From Argopecten irradians (taxonomy: Eukaryota; Mollusca; Bivalvia; Pectinida; Pectinidae): a stretch of 64,000 nucleotides of DNA. The stretch lies in the NCBI RefSeq assembly GCF_041381155.1, contig NC_091134.1:28401540-28465539 (forward strand), given 5' to 3'. The notes below the pieces were generated by a model. That model made no database searches. It worked only from the letters and a program-made list of their open reading frames with translations, and was not told the DNA's origin. A program made the position numbers and the translations under genes. Positions 39,101 to 47,740 of the stretch are shown here, piece after piece. Positions within the stretch are counted from its first letter, which is position 1. The number at the start of each line of letters is the position of its first letter.

Positions 39101-42100
39101 ACGGACGCCGCGCTACGACATAAGCCCACTTGACATTTTGGCCTGGCCCCGATTTCTCAAAACAAAACTGCAAACTTAAGTCAAAACTTAAGTTTTTCTC
39201 CTTATGTAACTTTAAGAAAATTTATGACTTAAGTCAGTTTTTGACTTAGGTTTGTTTTGAGAAAACAGGGCCAGGTGAGCTAAAAACTTAATCAAAATGG
39301 CCAAAATTGTCAAAATGTCTACATTTTCATAACCTATGCATATTTGAAGTGGTCACCATGACAACCACAGCTGCAAAATTAGAAAACTCAATACAATTAA
39401 ATTAGGGAGGTACTTAATATGTAAAATCCACCAATTTAAATACGAAATAATAGTTTTGAAAATTTGACAGATTTGGGAGCCAAAAAGGGCCAAAATTTAT
39501 TCAAGTCCCTTTGCAATACTTACAAATTAAAAGAATACGGTAATTAACATTCACCAAAACATACCTCATTAAATGGAACAAAAGCAGAGAGTTGGCGGAC
39601 CTTAAGTAGCTGATTCTGGTTACACTCGTCACACAATATGGAGTCTTTGCTGATAAATTCATCCGTCTTGCAGTTAACAGGATAATTCATGCTCTCGTTG
39701 AACTGAGCAGGGATGGGCTTGTTGTAATTGCCATCCTAAAATTTATCAACAGTTTTGTTGAGTTAAACTTGATTGACAACAGGAGGCCTAGAAGGCCTTT
39801 ATCATTCACAAATATAAAGGTTAATCTGACGCCTTCGAACTTGGTCGATGACGTTATCAAAGTCACATAGGTACAAATGTACCGATGAGAATGGGAAGGT
39901 GTTAATATATAAGCAATAAGCAGAGCAACAATAAAATATTTCAAAGTATTGTAAAACTCCTGTTTTTTGTAAGTCCCAAAATACATGCACAATATATAGT
40001 TTCTATTTCATCATTCTGTAATATCTTATCTGCAAAGATCAACATTTGTTGTAAGTATATGATGGTTTATTCTATACTGTAGCCACTGAAATTTTGTATT
40101 TTGAGAAGCATGAAATGAGGTTCTATAAATTAGAGGTGTAACAATACATCAGTGAGACTATCAATATATTGCGATTTTTATGCCTCTCAACCCGATCAAT
40201 TGATGGCAATTTCAAAAAGTCGATAACAATCGCCGATAGTACGCCATACTATCGATAGTTTCAATAGTCATATATTTTTCTTTAACTTGGACTAAAATCA
40301 TGTATTCACAGAGGTTTTATACAGTAACAGACTAACAGTCACGATAAAATGTCACTTTTTCATGCTTTTCAATCCAAACGCAAACACCGACAATGTTCTC
40401 AATCACGATCTTCATTGCGTTTGAGTTGGTACCGATGCTAGCAGGTAAAGGGAAGTAGCTCCCAACCAATACTGCACTAGATGTACGTCATGGCAGCCAA
40501 TTCATCGACCGGATTGTAATCAAATTCAGAGTGCAATTCTATCAAAATACTATTGCATTTGTATTCTGCAATAATTAAAGTATCACAATAGTGTTTCCCT
40601 CGATAGCAATGGTATTGCAATATTTAAAATTGTTGTCAATAGTCATCCCTACTATAAATCATTTTTATAGAACCATTTTTTACTAGTGGGCAACACCTGA
40701 AAGAGTGTTGCATATAAAATGAAGAGAATTGTGAAGAGGAGGTAACTCTTTGTACTACTCTTAGTATAGTCCATTTGATCCCTGTAACCTTGAATGAAGG
40801 TCAAGGTAATTCATTTTAACAAACTTGGTAACCCTTTCTCAGCATGCTACAGGCCAAATATCAGAACCCTGGGTCTTTTGGTTATTCAGAGAAGAAGTCG
40901 TTTGAATGAAAAGTTTACGAATGGCACAGAGGTCAGATGAATTAAAAATATCTTTCAAAGTGCAATGAACCTGCACCATATTTTACATTTACTTTTTTAA
41001 AGTGCGTAGATTTTTCAAAGCGGGTTGTGAACAATGCTACCAGCCAAATTTGGTTTCATTCAACCAGTGGTTTCAAGAAGTCAATTTTGTGACTTCAGTC
41101 TTGCTGACAAACACACACCAAACGCCACAGTAATAAATAGATTATCCAATGGAAATAATAAAACAAACCTCTCCAAAACCATTGTATTGCTCACAATCAG
41201 GGCAATCCCAACAATTCTTATTTCCATAGGGAACTTCAGTCACCTTCTCACAAAACCAACATTCCACTTTTATAGGAAATTTTGGTCTGTAAAAAATACA
41301 AAAGCGTGTAAATTAAACAAATATAAAATTTTATTTCTTTTGTAAAAATATAATGTAGAATCACACACAAAAAACAATTATCATAATGTGAATCATTACA
41401 GATGTCCCCCACATGTCCCAACACATAATTTTGGGCAGTTTTCAAAATTACTAATATGTTGTTGGCATCCCATCAAAAACACTAGAACATTGACAAATAA
41501 GCATCATGATCAGCAGATATTCTTTTCTGGTAGCAAATCTTAATTTTTTCTTATAATACTTATACTATATTTCAATCAAAATATTGAGAGCTTTTAAGGC
41601 CATGAAATGGAACTTAAAATACCTCGACTAAACATTAAACCAAACACATTAATTGATGAGAAACCCTTTGATATATAATTATATTTTTTGTTTAAGTTTA
41701 TATATATCCAAGGTTTTACATGCTGTATATTCTGAGTGAAACTTCTAAAGTCCACAAATCGTTTCCCATCTCCTTGCTTATAACTTTTAAGTCACAAACT
41801 TGTCCAATAACCACATGAGTCACATGACTTCCATATAATATGTTTCCTGCCAAAGCAGTGAAAATCCAAAATGGCGGTTATGTCTGCTGGATTTTGGAAG
41901 AGAAAACATTATTTGTCTTAAATTGTAAGTTTTGCCAGATTAGTGAAAGGATTATTTCATTTCTGAATTTCTTTAAGCAAAGATGAACACTTTTGGTAAG
42001 TTTTAATTTATCTGCATTTCTTTAGCAAAATGAAACTATTGCACACTATTCATATGCATACACAATGAAGATATTGGTTTTGTGTATTTGTCAATTGTTA

Positions 42101-45100
42101 TTGAATTATATTGTCCATATAAACTATCATGCTTAAAGTGAACAGTCGGGCAAGGATGGCTAAAGTCGGTAAAAATGGTGTGAATGTATCCAGTATAATT
42201 TCTTATGAAATGGAAAAAATAAAATCTCTCGTCAAAATCTGTCTGCGTGCGAAGAAATTAATTTAAAGTATAGGAATCCTAAAACGTCCTCCCGGCTCAC
42301 TATGTCCGTGGTTACATTTCCACGCAGCCTCGCTTTCAATGCTTTCAACTTTTCTTTACTTTAATGGTCAGAACTGGGAAACTATGCAGAACTTGGCCGT
42401 CGTATTAATATGTGAGAACTTTTGGAAGGCCAATGAACGCATTTAGACTGGTTTTCTTTGCCCGACTATTCACTTTAACCATTATAAGTTTATTATGGAA
42501 AAATTCTAATTTACGCTGCATATCCATGATAACAGATTTTCCTGGCTTTTAATATGTGGCAGTATGAAAACACAATGAATTAACACAGTAAACTGTTGGT
42601 GATTCCAAGTTCAACTCTTTTGTTGTTATATATTAATGTATAGATTGTATCTATTGACATAGATGCTATGTAGCTTAGTACAAGTTCCATGGTATTATCA
42701 TTTTTCTCATGGTTTCCATGTGCAATAATGAATTAAAATTAAAGTTGTATTGCTGCTAATTTCACTGTAACGATATGTAACTTAAACATTTGATATTTAA
42801 ACATTGACATGTAACTTGATGATTTAGCTCCCCAAAAGCATATGTCGGCCTATAAGAGAGCCGAAATCTAGGAATCATATATTCCTGGTTTTGAATAAAG
42901 CGCCTTCAATCACCGCCATGTTCAGTGACTTCGGGTTTTGTCGGATTCCAAATCGTATCACGTGACTGACGTTCGACAAAACCTGCACGTGGTGAGTCAG
43001 GTAACTAGCGTAAGCGCACATGTGTTTGTTTACGTTTTCCTTCTGGCTCATATGAGCAAATCATGCTGGTATATGTCCACAGATTGAGTATTTGAAACAT
43101 CCAATTTACACATTACCGTAAAATATTGTGTGTATCAAATATTGTAATGTGCGAGCATTATTTTCTTTGTAGATAGAGTCTGATGAGGTCGACCACATGT
43201 TTTGTTTATGAAAAATTGTTGATATTTTCTCTTGGTTTCACAACTCTCGTTTTACTTTAGATTGTCGCGACGATATTCGGAATAGTTCGGTATGATTCGG
43301 CATGTTTCGAGCCTATTTTTCACGTGTACACGTTAAAAAGATTTTTTACTCTTATAATTAAAGATACTTTCAGTGCTGCAACTTTATAAAAAATGGTAAA
43401 ATTAGAAAGTTTAAAACTAAGGCAGACGGAGAAAAATATGTATAACACTTAAACAGTTTTCACTATGACAAAAAGAGCGAAAGTTATAGACCATACAACT
43501 TTAATGTCAGATGGAGAAAATGGAAATGTATCATGGATTTAAAATATATTCATGAATTCTTCATGATGACATTTCATTGGTGAAAATTTGAAACAAGTTT
43601 GTTAGAAATATCAGGGTCATTAATAACTTTAGTCTGTAATAATCAATTTTCTATTTGTTTCTGGCTTTCTGATTGGCCTATTCATTTTTTTCATTCCACC
43701 CTGAAAAAAAATTCTGAGAATGATGCCGAAACCCAACGTTATCGTGACGTCACAATAGAAACATTGACGTTGCGTATAGATTTGGAAAAAAATAATTCAT
43801 TGTAAAAAATCAATGAAATCGTACGTGTAAACGTATTTCATTTTAGTCACCATTTTTTAAAATTTCATCAGGTTTAATGAAACAAAAGGCCCAGAGGGCC
43901 TGTATCGCTCACCTGGTTTTTTGTTAGTAATTATCACAAGAATCTGACAATTAGAAAAATAAGCAAAATTGACTCCCAAAGTTTAATTTTGAATCACAAC
44001 CATACAATGATGCTATTGATACCATACAAATATGCTATCCAATACATAGGTTCAGAGACAAAGTAATTTATATGAAAATAGTAGCCTAATTGACCTTTTT
44101 GACCTCGCATCTATTGCCGTTTAAGGCCCCGGGGGTCAGCCCTATCATTTGTACAATTTCAAATCCCAACCCTATAAGGATGCTACCATTGCATTATAAG
44201 TGCTCTTCCATTCTTAGTTGCAGAGAAGAAGTCGTTTATATGGAAATAGCTAAATTGATCCCTTTTAACCCCACCCTTCAGGCTCCCGGGGGGGTCAGCC
44301 CCATCATTTGCAAAATTTTGAATCCAAACCCTATAAGGATGTAACCATGCATTGCATTATGAGCGCAATCCCATGTTAAGTTGCAGAGAAAAAGTCATTT
44401 ATATGGAAATTGACCACTTTTGACCCCGCCCCTCAGGCCCCCGGGGGTCAGCCCTATTATTTGCTCAATTTGGAATCCCCAGCCTACAAGGATGCTACCA
44501 TTGCATTATGGGTGCTATACCATGCTTGTTGCAGAGAAGAAGTCATTTATATGGAAATAGCCAAATTGACCCCTTTTGACCCCGCCCCTCAGGCCCCCCG
44601 GGGGTCAGCCCTATCATTTGCACAATTTTGAATCCCCACACTATAAGGATGCTACCATTGCATTATGGGTGCTATACCATGCTTAGTTGCAGAGAAGAAG
44701 TCATTTATATGGAAATAGCCAAATTGACCCCTTTTGACCCCGCCCCTCAGGCCCCGGGGGGGTCAGCCCTATCATTTGCACAATTTTGAATCCCCACCCT
44801 ATAAGGATGCTACCATTGCATTATGGGTGCTATACCATACTTAGTTTCAGAGAAGAAGTCGTCTATATGGAAATAGCCAAATTGGACCCTTTTGACCCCG
44901 CCCCTCAGGCCCCCGGGGGGTCAGCCCCATTATTTGTACAATTTTGAATCCCCACCCTATAAGGATGATATCATTGCATTATGGGTGCTATCCCATGCTT
45001 GGTTTCAGAGAAGAAGTCGTTTATATGGAAATGGCCAAATTGACCCCTTTTGACCCCGCCCCTCAGCTCCCCCGGGAGTCAGCCCCATCATTTGTACAAT

Positions 45101-47008
45101 TTTGAATCCCCACTCTATAACGATACTACAATTGCATTATGGGTGCTATCTCATGCTTAGTTTCAGAGAAGAAGTCGTTTATATGGAAATAGCCAAATTG
45201 ACCCCAATCGACCCCGCCCCTCAGGCCCCCGGGGTTCAGCCCCATCATTTGTACAATTTTGAATCCCTACTCTATAACGATACTACAATTGCATTATGGG
45301 TGCTATCTCATGCTTAGTTTCAGAGAGAAGAAGTCGTTTATATGGAAATAGCCAAATTGACCCCAATCGACCCCGCCCCTCAGGCCCCCGGGGTTCAGCC
45401 CCATCATTTGTACAATTTTGAATCCCCACCCTATAAGGATGCTACCATTGCATTATGGGTGCTATCCCATGCTTGATTTCAGAGAAGAAGTTGTTTATAT
45501 GGAAATAGCCAAATTGACCCCTTTTGGCCCCGCCCCTCAGGCCCCCGGGGGGTCAAGCCCCATCATTTGTACAATTTTCAGTTAGTAGCCCATAAGGATG
45601 CTACCAGTCAAATTTTGTTGAAATCCGACCAGCGGTTATGGAGAAGAAGTCGATTGTTGACGGACGCCGGACGCCGGACGCTGCGGTATCCCATAAGCTC
45701 ACCTCGGTCCTTTGGACCAGGTGAGCTAATAAAATCACTGTTTGCAAACTTTTGTGAGAATCAGCTACCCGGATTCACAGTCTCAGTTTGCAAACAAAAT
45801 TTCTTTCATACCCCGATGAAATTAAAGAATAGTGACTTCAATGCTTAAATGAAAACACCATAAATTTTCAACTACCCCATGATTACTTTACCTTATTCAT
45901 GGCCATAATCATGTTCAAGAGATATTTCCAATGTTAGTCTACAGACAAAGTTTCATTAAGCTCAGTTTATATTTACTCAAGTTATTGCGTTCACAAGGTA
46001 AATATTAATTATTAGTGCAAAGGGCAATAACTCCGTAAATTACTGTCGAATCAAGCTGATTTACGAACTCGTCTGAGATCTTTCCAATTGTTAGTGTACA
46101 TACAAAGTTTCATTAAGCTCGGTTTATATTTACTCAAGTTATCCCATTCACAAGGAAATGTTAATGCATGACGGACGACGCACGACGCACGACGACGTAC
46201 AAAAGACTATCGCAATAGGTTACCATGACCTATGGTAATTATAAGGTGACCTAAAAACAGAAAAAATAACAAAAAATTCAACTATTCCCGGTCCAATGAC
46301 GTGACATATCATACAATAGTCGATTGTGTTACTGTGACATCATATATGTTCAAATATCCACAGAGGAATATACTGTATTTTGGGACTTGGCACTATCTAA
46401 AGAAAAGCATGTAGGCCTAGCACTCAAAGATTTAAATCTTGTATGCCGAACCCTGTCCCTTGCTCGTAGAGTAATGCTACTTTTGTCTAGAACTGCTCAA
46501 ATCGATCTGACAGTAGTGTGTTTACTTTATTAGGTGATTTGTCTTACTTACAAAATCATTTTGTCACCTCCACAGTGGTTATGTATAGTTCATTTGTTTA
46601 ACGTGCGTGACTTTGGCTCGGATATGGGTGCTGCGTACATATTGTATCTGCTTAATCGAATTGATCAACGATTTGTAATTAACAGTTACAACGGTATCAA
46701 TTAAAATACTAATTAATAACGAGGAATTTGTCAATATTTTATTTTATGTTTCATAAGAAATGTAGAACAATGTATTAATGCCATATTTTGCTTCTTGGTT
46801 ATGTAAAAGAATTAGCCTGAGTGATTTGTCCCTTTGAATAGGCCTAGAAACAACTCTGTAAAATGAGAAAAACTTAGATTTGATTTGTTTACGGTAATTG
46901 TCGCCGCATGTAAATTAGAAGATAAATTAATGATACAAACCTGAGATATTTGTACATAAAAATGGCGATTAGTATGCTTGATATCAATAGTAAAAGTATG
47001 TAGATCAT
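26757..47008 (-). CDS. TMEM201: TMEM201/SAMP1/Ima1-like inner nuclear membrane protein gene (nine coding exons)
   Basis: TMEM201 (SAMP1/NET5; Ima1 in fission yeast) is an inner-nuclear-membrane protein linked to LINC complexes, nuclear positioning and the spindle. Exons on the minus strand: 47008-46941, 41286-41169, 39735-39565, 36657-36475, 33382-33123, 32743-32549, 30508-30289 (or 30300), 30008-29831, 27181-26757. All have GT/AG ends and compatible phases, giving about 605 aa. Residues 1-22 form one hydrophobic segment. Zinc-binding pairs follow: CWFC 32-35, CWDC 48-51 (plus C54), CDEC 97-100, CEVC 140-143. Hydrophobic segments lie in exons 5 and 6. The tail has NRPLISPAKL and SSVCPVDSTTK, matching motifs in vertebrate TMEM201. 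An in-frame TGA precedes the start ATG. The predicted protein lacks the C-terminal membrane segment of the long vertebrate form. The exon 7/8 junction is the only doubtful splice. Confidence 0.88.
27622..27720. repeat. Imperfect hairpin, about 26-bp arms, in intron 8
   Basis: TTAGCTAGTGTTGTAGCGGA... pairs with ...TCTGTTACAACACTAGCTAA (24 of 26 positions). It lies directly before an AACAAGAGGCCCATTGG repeat start, so it may be the 3' end of one element abutting the 5' end of another. Confidence 0.7.
27925..29043 (+). mobile_element. Complete hairpin-ended modular repeat (non-autonomous retroposon candidate)
   Basis: The 5' end carries ACAAGAGGCCCAATGGGCCT. Then come about three GACCTTGAATGAAGG-type units (28020-28480) and about three GCCCCGCCCCTCC-type units (28500-28970), then a GGACGGACGGACGACAG tail. 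The 3' end is a stem-loop at 29010-29037 followed by TAATAAC. It carries no ORF. It is the clearest full-length copy showing that both unit types belong to one composite element. It lies in intron 8 of the TMEM201-like gene. Confidence 0.65.
29831..30008 (-). CDS. TMEM201: TMEM201-like exon 8
   Basis: The acceptor is TTTTCAG|GAT (30008), the donor CCAG|GTGAGG (phase 1). It encodes DQEKHFNLCTGVFGCSSFTS ... KNRPLISPAKLQVTQTSQNR. The RPLISPA+L motif is also present in vertebrate TMEM201, which supports this exon strongly. Confidence 0.85.
30289..30508 (-). CDS. TMEM201: TMEM201-like exon 7 (3' end ambiguous: 30289 or 30300)
   Basis: The acceptor is TTGGTACAG|A and completes an AGA codon with exon 6. 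It encodes a polar, Ser-rich stretch (KSLDSSDFSHGSENKITDNS ... ALSDLGSFCIGSAKRRSPS), matching the low-complexity Ser-rich nucleoplasmic part of the family. The strongest-looking donor is TTCAG|GTTTAC (end 30300, phase 1), which requires the next exon to start at 30001. The alternative TTT|GTAATA (end 30289, phase 0) pairs with a good CAG|GAT acceptor at 30008. Confidence 0.68.
30760..31250. repeat. Modular repeat array in intron 6 (GACCTTGAATGAAGG type)
   Basis: About three units of the 150-bp module, then a tail AACGGCAGACGGCACACGA and an ACAATAGGTCATCC end. It lies between exon 7 and the splice-donor minisatellite. Confidence 0.75.
31632..32549. repeat. Splice-donor minisatellite, 52/53-bp alternating units, about 18 copies
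   Basis: On the minus strand each unit reads CACCATTAAAA(A)G|GTAAACACC, then TTGGCAGAAGGTTTTGGTCA and CAATCAAACAT. Units with four and five A's before the G often alternate, giving a 105-bp dimer. I count 18 units: 15 contain an intact AAAG|GTAAAC, one of which is the true exon 6 donor (32548-32543). Two units have GATAAAC instead of GGTAAAC, and one unit near 32400 is truncated. The distal end (about 31600-31632) again carries GAGTCGGTCA, as in the exon end. The minus frame is open from 32404 to 31886, coding repeats of about 35 residues. Confidence 0.95.
32549..32743 (-). CDS. TMEM201: TMEM201-like exon 6, ending at the edge of a splice-donor minisatellite
   Basis: The acceptor is TTTTGATTCTAG|A; phase 2 in, phase 2 out. 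It encodes VVDAVNIQMWILTALVDSQI ... FIHHSLNTFMGLLCLLVSRR, two more hydrophobic segments aligning with the D(A)..xxxLW and SLCCLVGF-like helices of vertebrate TMEM201. The donor AAAAAG|GTAAAC (exon end at 32549) lies inside the first unit of the tandem array at 31632-32549. The last ~50 exon bases are themselves a diverged copy of the repeat unit. If the donor is not used, the frame meets TAA two bases into the intron. Confidence 0.82.
33123..33382 (-). CDS. TMEM201: TMEM201-like exon 5 (membrane segments)
   Basis: The acceptor is ATTTTTCAG|GTG, the donor AATAG|GTAAAA (phase 2). It encodes two hydrophobic stretches, PLSVLMSTVSSVCALTLCVT (about residues 197-216) and FTILGGLGILTSIFAKMLVG (about 244-263), separated by a polar loop. 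The second matches the GLLTCLLAMLLAG-type helix of vertebrate TMEM201. Confidence 0.88.
33413..33998 (+). mobile_element. Hairpin-ended repeat of the GGTGACC type
   Basis: The 5' end is AAAAGGCCCAATGGATTTAA; the 3' end is ACGACGGGCTTAAGATGAAG, TAGGTCAGACTCAC, a stem-loop and CAGGTGACCTAAAAAC. No ORF. The intermediate unit is similar to 25900-26260. It lies in intron 4 of the TMEM201-like gene. Confidence 0.55.
34343..34450. repeat. Poly-G run followed by a short tandem repeat
   Basis: A G17 run (34343-34359) is followed by about three copies of TTTCACCATAATGG...TATTGACCC (about 36-42 bp). The third copy is interrupted by the MITE at 34451-34872. Confidence 0.85.
34451..34872. mobile_element. 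MITE with CAGGGATCAATCTAG inverted repeats, inserted in a tandem repeat
   Basis: Perfect 15-bp terminal inverted repeats at 34451-34465 and 34858-34872. TATAT lies directly outside both ends, a 5-bp target duplication. Removing the element and one TATAT restores the tandem-repeat unit (CACCATAATG-TATATTGACCC), so the insertion is well defined. No coding capacity. Superfamily not assigned. Confidence 0.85.
34873..35690. other. Intron 4 sequence, nothing recognised
   Basis: AT-rich, no coding or bounded repeat seen, apart from GAGATTATGCCGTCACAT at about 35675, which recurs at 36277 after the palindrome. Confidence 0.35.
35691..35836. repeat. Long hairpin (palindromic MITE), about 60-bp arms
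   Basis: Left arm 35691-35757 and right arm 35772-35836 are almost perfectly complementary around a 14-15 nt loop (GAGGCGTTAGCCGAG, itself nearly palindromic). Transcribed as part of intron 4, it would fold into an approximately 60-bp duplex. Confidence 0.85.
36475..36657 (-). CDS. TMEM201: TMEM201-like exon 4
   Basis: 183 bp, phase 0 at both ends (acceptor TTTTACAG|AAC, donor AAG|GTAGGC). It encodes EIEAYEQHLEHVYRLCEVCQ (with the CxxC pair 140-143), then a basic/polar helix. The pattern Y..HLE..Y.LC..CQ matches the end of the Ima1 N-terminal domain. Confidence 0.9.
36658..38019. other. Intron 3, distal part, nothing recognised
   Basis: AT-rich sequence with fragments of the GGCCCC-hairpin repeats (about 37020-37330) and a short TA dinucleotide run at about 37471. 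No coding segment. Confidence 0.35.
38020..38361. repeat. Dispersed repeat, copy A (paralog of 41860-42685, without the MITE)
   Basis: Shares long blocks with 41860-42685: AAAATGGCGGTT(A/G)TGTCTG, AACATTATTTGTCTTAAATT, GTATTTGTCAATTGTTATTG and GATTG(C/T)ATCTATT. At 38221-38233 the sequence runs CATGCTTAACCATT without interruption, which is the empty site for the TTAA-flanked MITE in copy B. Confidence 0.85.
38362..39285 (+). mobile_element. Hairpin-ended modular repeat (GC-rich units), interrupted by a small palindromic MITE
   Basis: About five of the 150-bp units (GCCCCACCCCTCCTGCC, AGAGCCAAAATTTATACAA, ATCCATGCAGAACTCTATGA), a GACGGACTGACTACGGACG tail, then ACATAAGCCCAC and the terminal stem-loop. 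The stem-loop is split by the insertion at about 39148-39268; its second half, GGGCCAGGTGAGC then TAAAAAC, follows at 39269-39285. Confidence 0.7.
39148..39268. mobile_element. Palindromic MITE (about 121 bp) inside a repeat's terminal hairpin
   Basis: Ends CCCGATTTCTCAAAACAAA and (reverse complement of right) CCCTGTTTTCTCAAAACAAA. Inner arms rich in CTTAAGTCAAAACTTAAG-type palindromes. Nearly all of it is inverted repeat. Flanks share GGC/GCC, so the exact target duplication is ambiguous. Confidence 0.7.
39565..39735 (-). CDS. TMEM201: TMEM201-like exon 3
   Basis: 171 bp, phase 0 at both ends (acceptor AATTTTAG|GAT, donor GAG|GTATGT). It encodes DGNYNKPIPAQFNESMNYPV, then a CDEC pair (97-100) and NQLLKVRQLSAFVPFNE. 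The DYNKPIPAQ and KxxQLSAFxP motifs are characteristic of the family. Confidence 0.92.
39736..41168. other. Intron 2 with dispersed repeats
   Basis: Contains a GGAGGCCTAGAAGGCCTTTA repeat start (about 39780), an ATAC/ATCG-rich segment and one GACCTTGAATGAAGG-type module (40760-40920). No coding segment other than the flanking exons. Confidence 0.4.
41169..41286 (-). CDS. TMEM201: TMEM201-like exon 2 (zinc-finger core)
   Basis: The acceptor is TTTTTTACAG|A; the exon ends GAG|GTTTGT in phase 0. It encodes PKFPIKVECWFCEKVTEVPY, then GNKNCWDCPDCEQYNGFGE, the hallmark of the Ima1/TMEM201 N-terminal domain. C32, C35, C48 and C51 (or C54) are the likely zinc ligands. Confidence 0.92.
41860..42685. 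repeat. Dispersed repeat, copy B (carries the TTAA MITE)
   Basis: Paralog of 38020-38361, with a 338-bp MITE inserted at TTAA and a few further indels. It lies in intron 1 of the TMEM201-like gene, while copy A lies in intron 3. Confidence 0.85.
42137..42474. mobile_element. TTAA-flanked MITE (338 bp)
   Basis: Terminal inverted repeats AGTGAACAGTCGGGCAAGG (left) and AGTGAATAGTCGGGCAAAG (right, reverse complement). TTAA flanks both sides (42133-42136 and 42475-42478). The paralogous copy at 38221 has a single TTAA and no insert. TTAA targets are used by piggyBac and Kolobok; the AGTGA end is not the CCC start usual for piggyBac, so Kolobok-like is the better guess. No transposase encoded. Confidence 0.88.
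42686..43871. other. Intron 1 sequence, no feature recognised
   Basis: Includes a moderately CpG-rich patch at 42900-43060 with an AACATGGCGG on the minus strand, but its short frame stops after about 14 codons and has no donor. The block GCGAAAGTTATAGACCATAC (about 43487) recurs at about 19328. Confidence 0.35.
43872..45732 (+). mobile_element. Large hairpin-ended modular repeat, about 11 tandem units of about 150 bp
   Basis: The 5' end is AAACAAAAGGCCCAGAGGGC, then CTCACCTGG. The tandem units carry TATGGAAATAGCCAAATTGA, CCCCGCCCCTCAGGCCCC, GGGGGTCAGCCCTATCATTT, AATCCCCACCCTATAAGGAT and CATTGCATTATGGGTGCTAT. The 3' end has a GACGGACGCCGGACGCCGG tail, CCATAAGC, a stem-loop (45697-45726) and TAATAA. 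Several units keep an open plus-strand frame, but only because unit length is near a multiple of three. No protein is inferred. It lies in intron 1 of the TMEM201-like gene. Confidence 0.75.
45733..46258 (+). mobile_element. Hairpin-ended repeat, second family (GGTGACC end)
   Basis: Two modules of about 110-150 bp with TTTCATTAAGCTCGGTTTAT and ATTTACTCAAGTTAT. These are followed by ACGACGCACGACGCACGACG, CAATAGGTTACCATGACCTA and the end AAGGTGACCTAAAAAC. The 3' design parallels the AGGTGAGC-ended family, but the stem sequence differs. Confidence 0.6.
46941..47008 (-). CDS. TMEM201: TMEM201-like exon 1 (N-terminal membrane segment)
   Basis: Encodes MIYILLLLISSILIAIFMYK then YL, a single hydrophobic helix followed by a basic residue, as at the N-terminus of vertebrate TMEM201. 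The ATG at 47006-47008 is preceded in frame by a TGA. The donor is CTCAG|GTTTGT, phase 2; the split codon joins exon 2 as AGA (Arg). The next 220 bp upstream is relatively CpG-rich and is the probable 5' UTR and promoter area. Confidence 0.8.
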
Positions 47009-47740
47009 TTTGCCTGGAGGCTTTCATTTATGCCAAGTCGAGAGGTTTGGTTTCAAAGCTGCTGTCGCATGTGGTGGTCGGCGAGGGCTACGGAGTTTTC
47101 CAGAGAAAATAACGAAAATAAAGAGGAGTTCCGGATGGTAATTTCTAATATTTTTTAGGAAGCCAAACTATTTCCGGATTTACGTCCGATTCTTCCAGGG
47201 GCCTACGTGCCTGCACAATATTTTTCTAAGGTTGTATTGATTTTCAATGTTTTGAACAAGTCACGATGTGATTCATCAATAATTTTAAATCCAGCTATGT
47301 ATTATTTACTTTCAAGCAATAAAAAAAAATTCCTTCAAAATGCCGCAAGTTAGATTTGTTAGCTATTGGGATCCAATGTGTTTTAGGGCCCTGACAAAAT
47401 ACATAAATTTTGTTGCACACGTAATTTGTGACAAAATATATATCTCAATAAGGAGGTACAAGTGCTGTCGTCGCATAATTAATTAATTTATGCCAGATTC
47501 AAAACTCTTTCTAAGATTAAAAACACAAGTCCTCATTTAGATTAATCAGTTATCTATGCGAGACCAACCTTTAATTTAGCGCCGTTTACGATTTTTTCAC
47601 ACAATCTAACCACAGGAATCTGAGAATTAGTTATAAATTATATAATTATGGACCCACCAGAGTGCATAAGACCATTTTTAAACGTTTTTTGGGCTAGATA
47701 ACAAAAAAAAAAAAAAAAAACAACGATGAAAATCATACTA
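47009..47740. promoter_or_regulatory. Upstream region of the TMEM201-like gene (putative 5' UTR and promoter)
   Basis: The first ~230 bp upstream of the ATG are richer in G+C and CpG (GTCGGCGAGGGCTACGGAG, about 47079) than the surroundings, as expected near a transcription start. No TATA box or initiator can be fixed from the sequence. The rest (47240-47740) is AT-rich with an A18 run at about 47703-47720. Confidence 0.35.

Noticed and set aside
42900..43070. A first exon with AACATGGCGG start on the minus strand
   Set aside because: The frame stops after about 14 codons with no donor, and the TMEM201 first exon was found at 46941-47008.
44090..45317. Plus-strand open frames (MTFLTSHLLPF..., MTTFDPAPQAP..., MNPHSITILQL...) as genes
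   Set aside because: They are translations of the 150-bp tandem units of a non-coding repeat. The same peptide fragments recur because the units repeat.
43872..45732. A large gene-associated CpG/GC-rich regulatory island
   Set aside because: The GC-rich tracts are CCCCGCCCC-type segments of transposon modules, found at several other places in the window.
46812..47027. Minus-strand frame starting MKASRQNDLHTFTI as the first TMEM201 exon
   Set aside because: It overlaps the real start in another frame, has no membrane segment, and does not join exon 2 in phase. The frame starting at 47008 encodes a hydrophobic helix and joins correctly.
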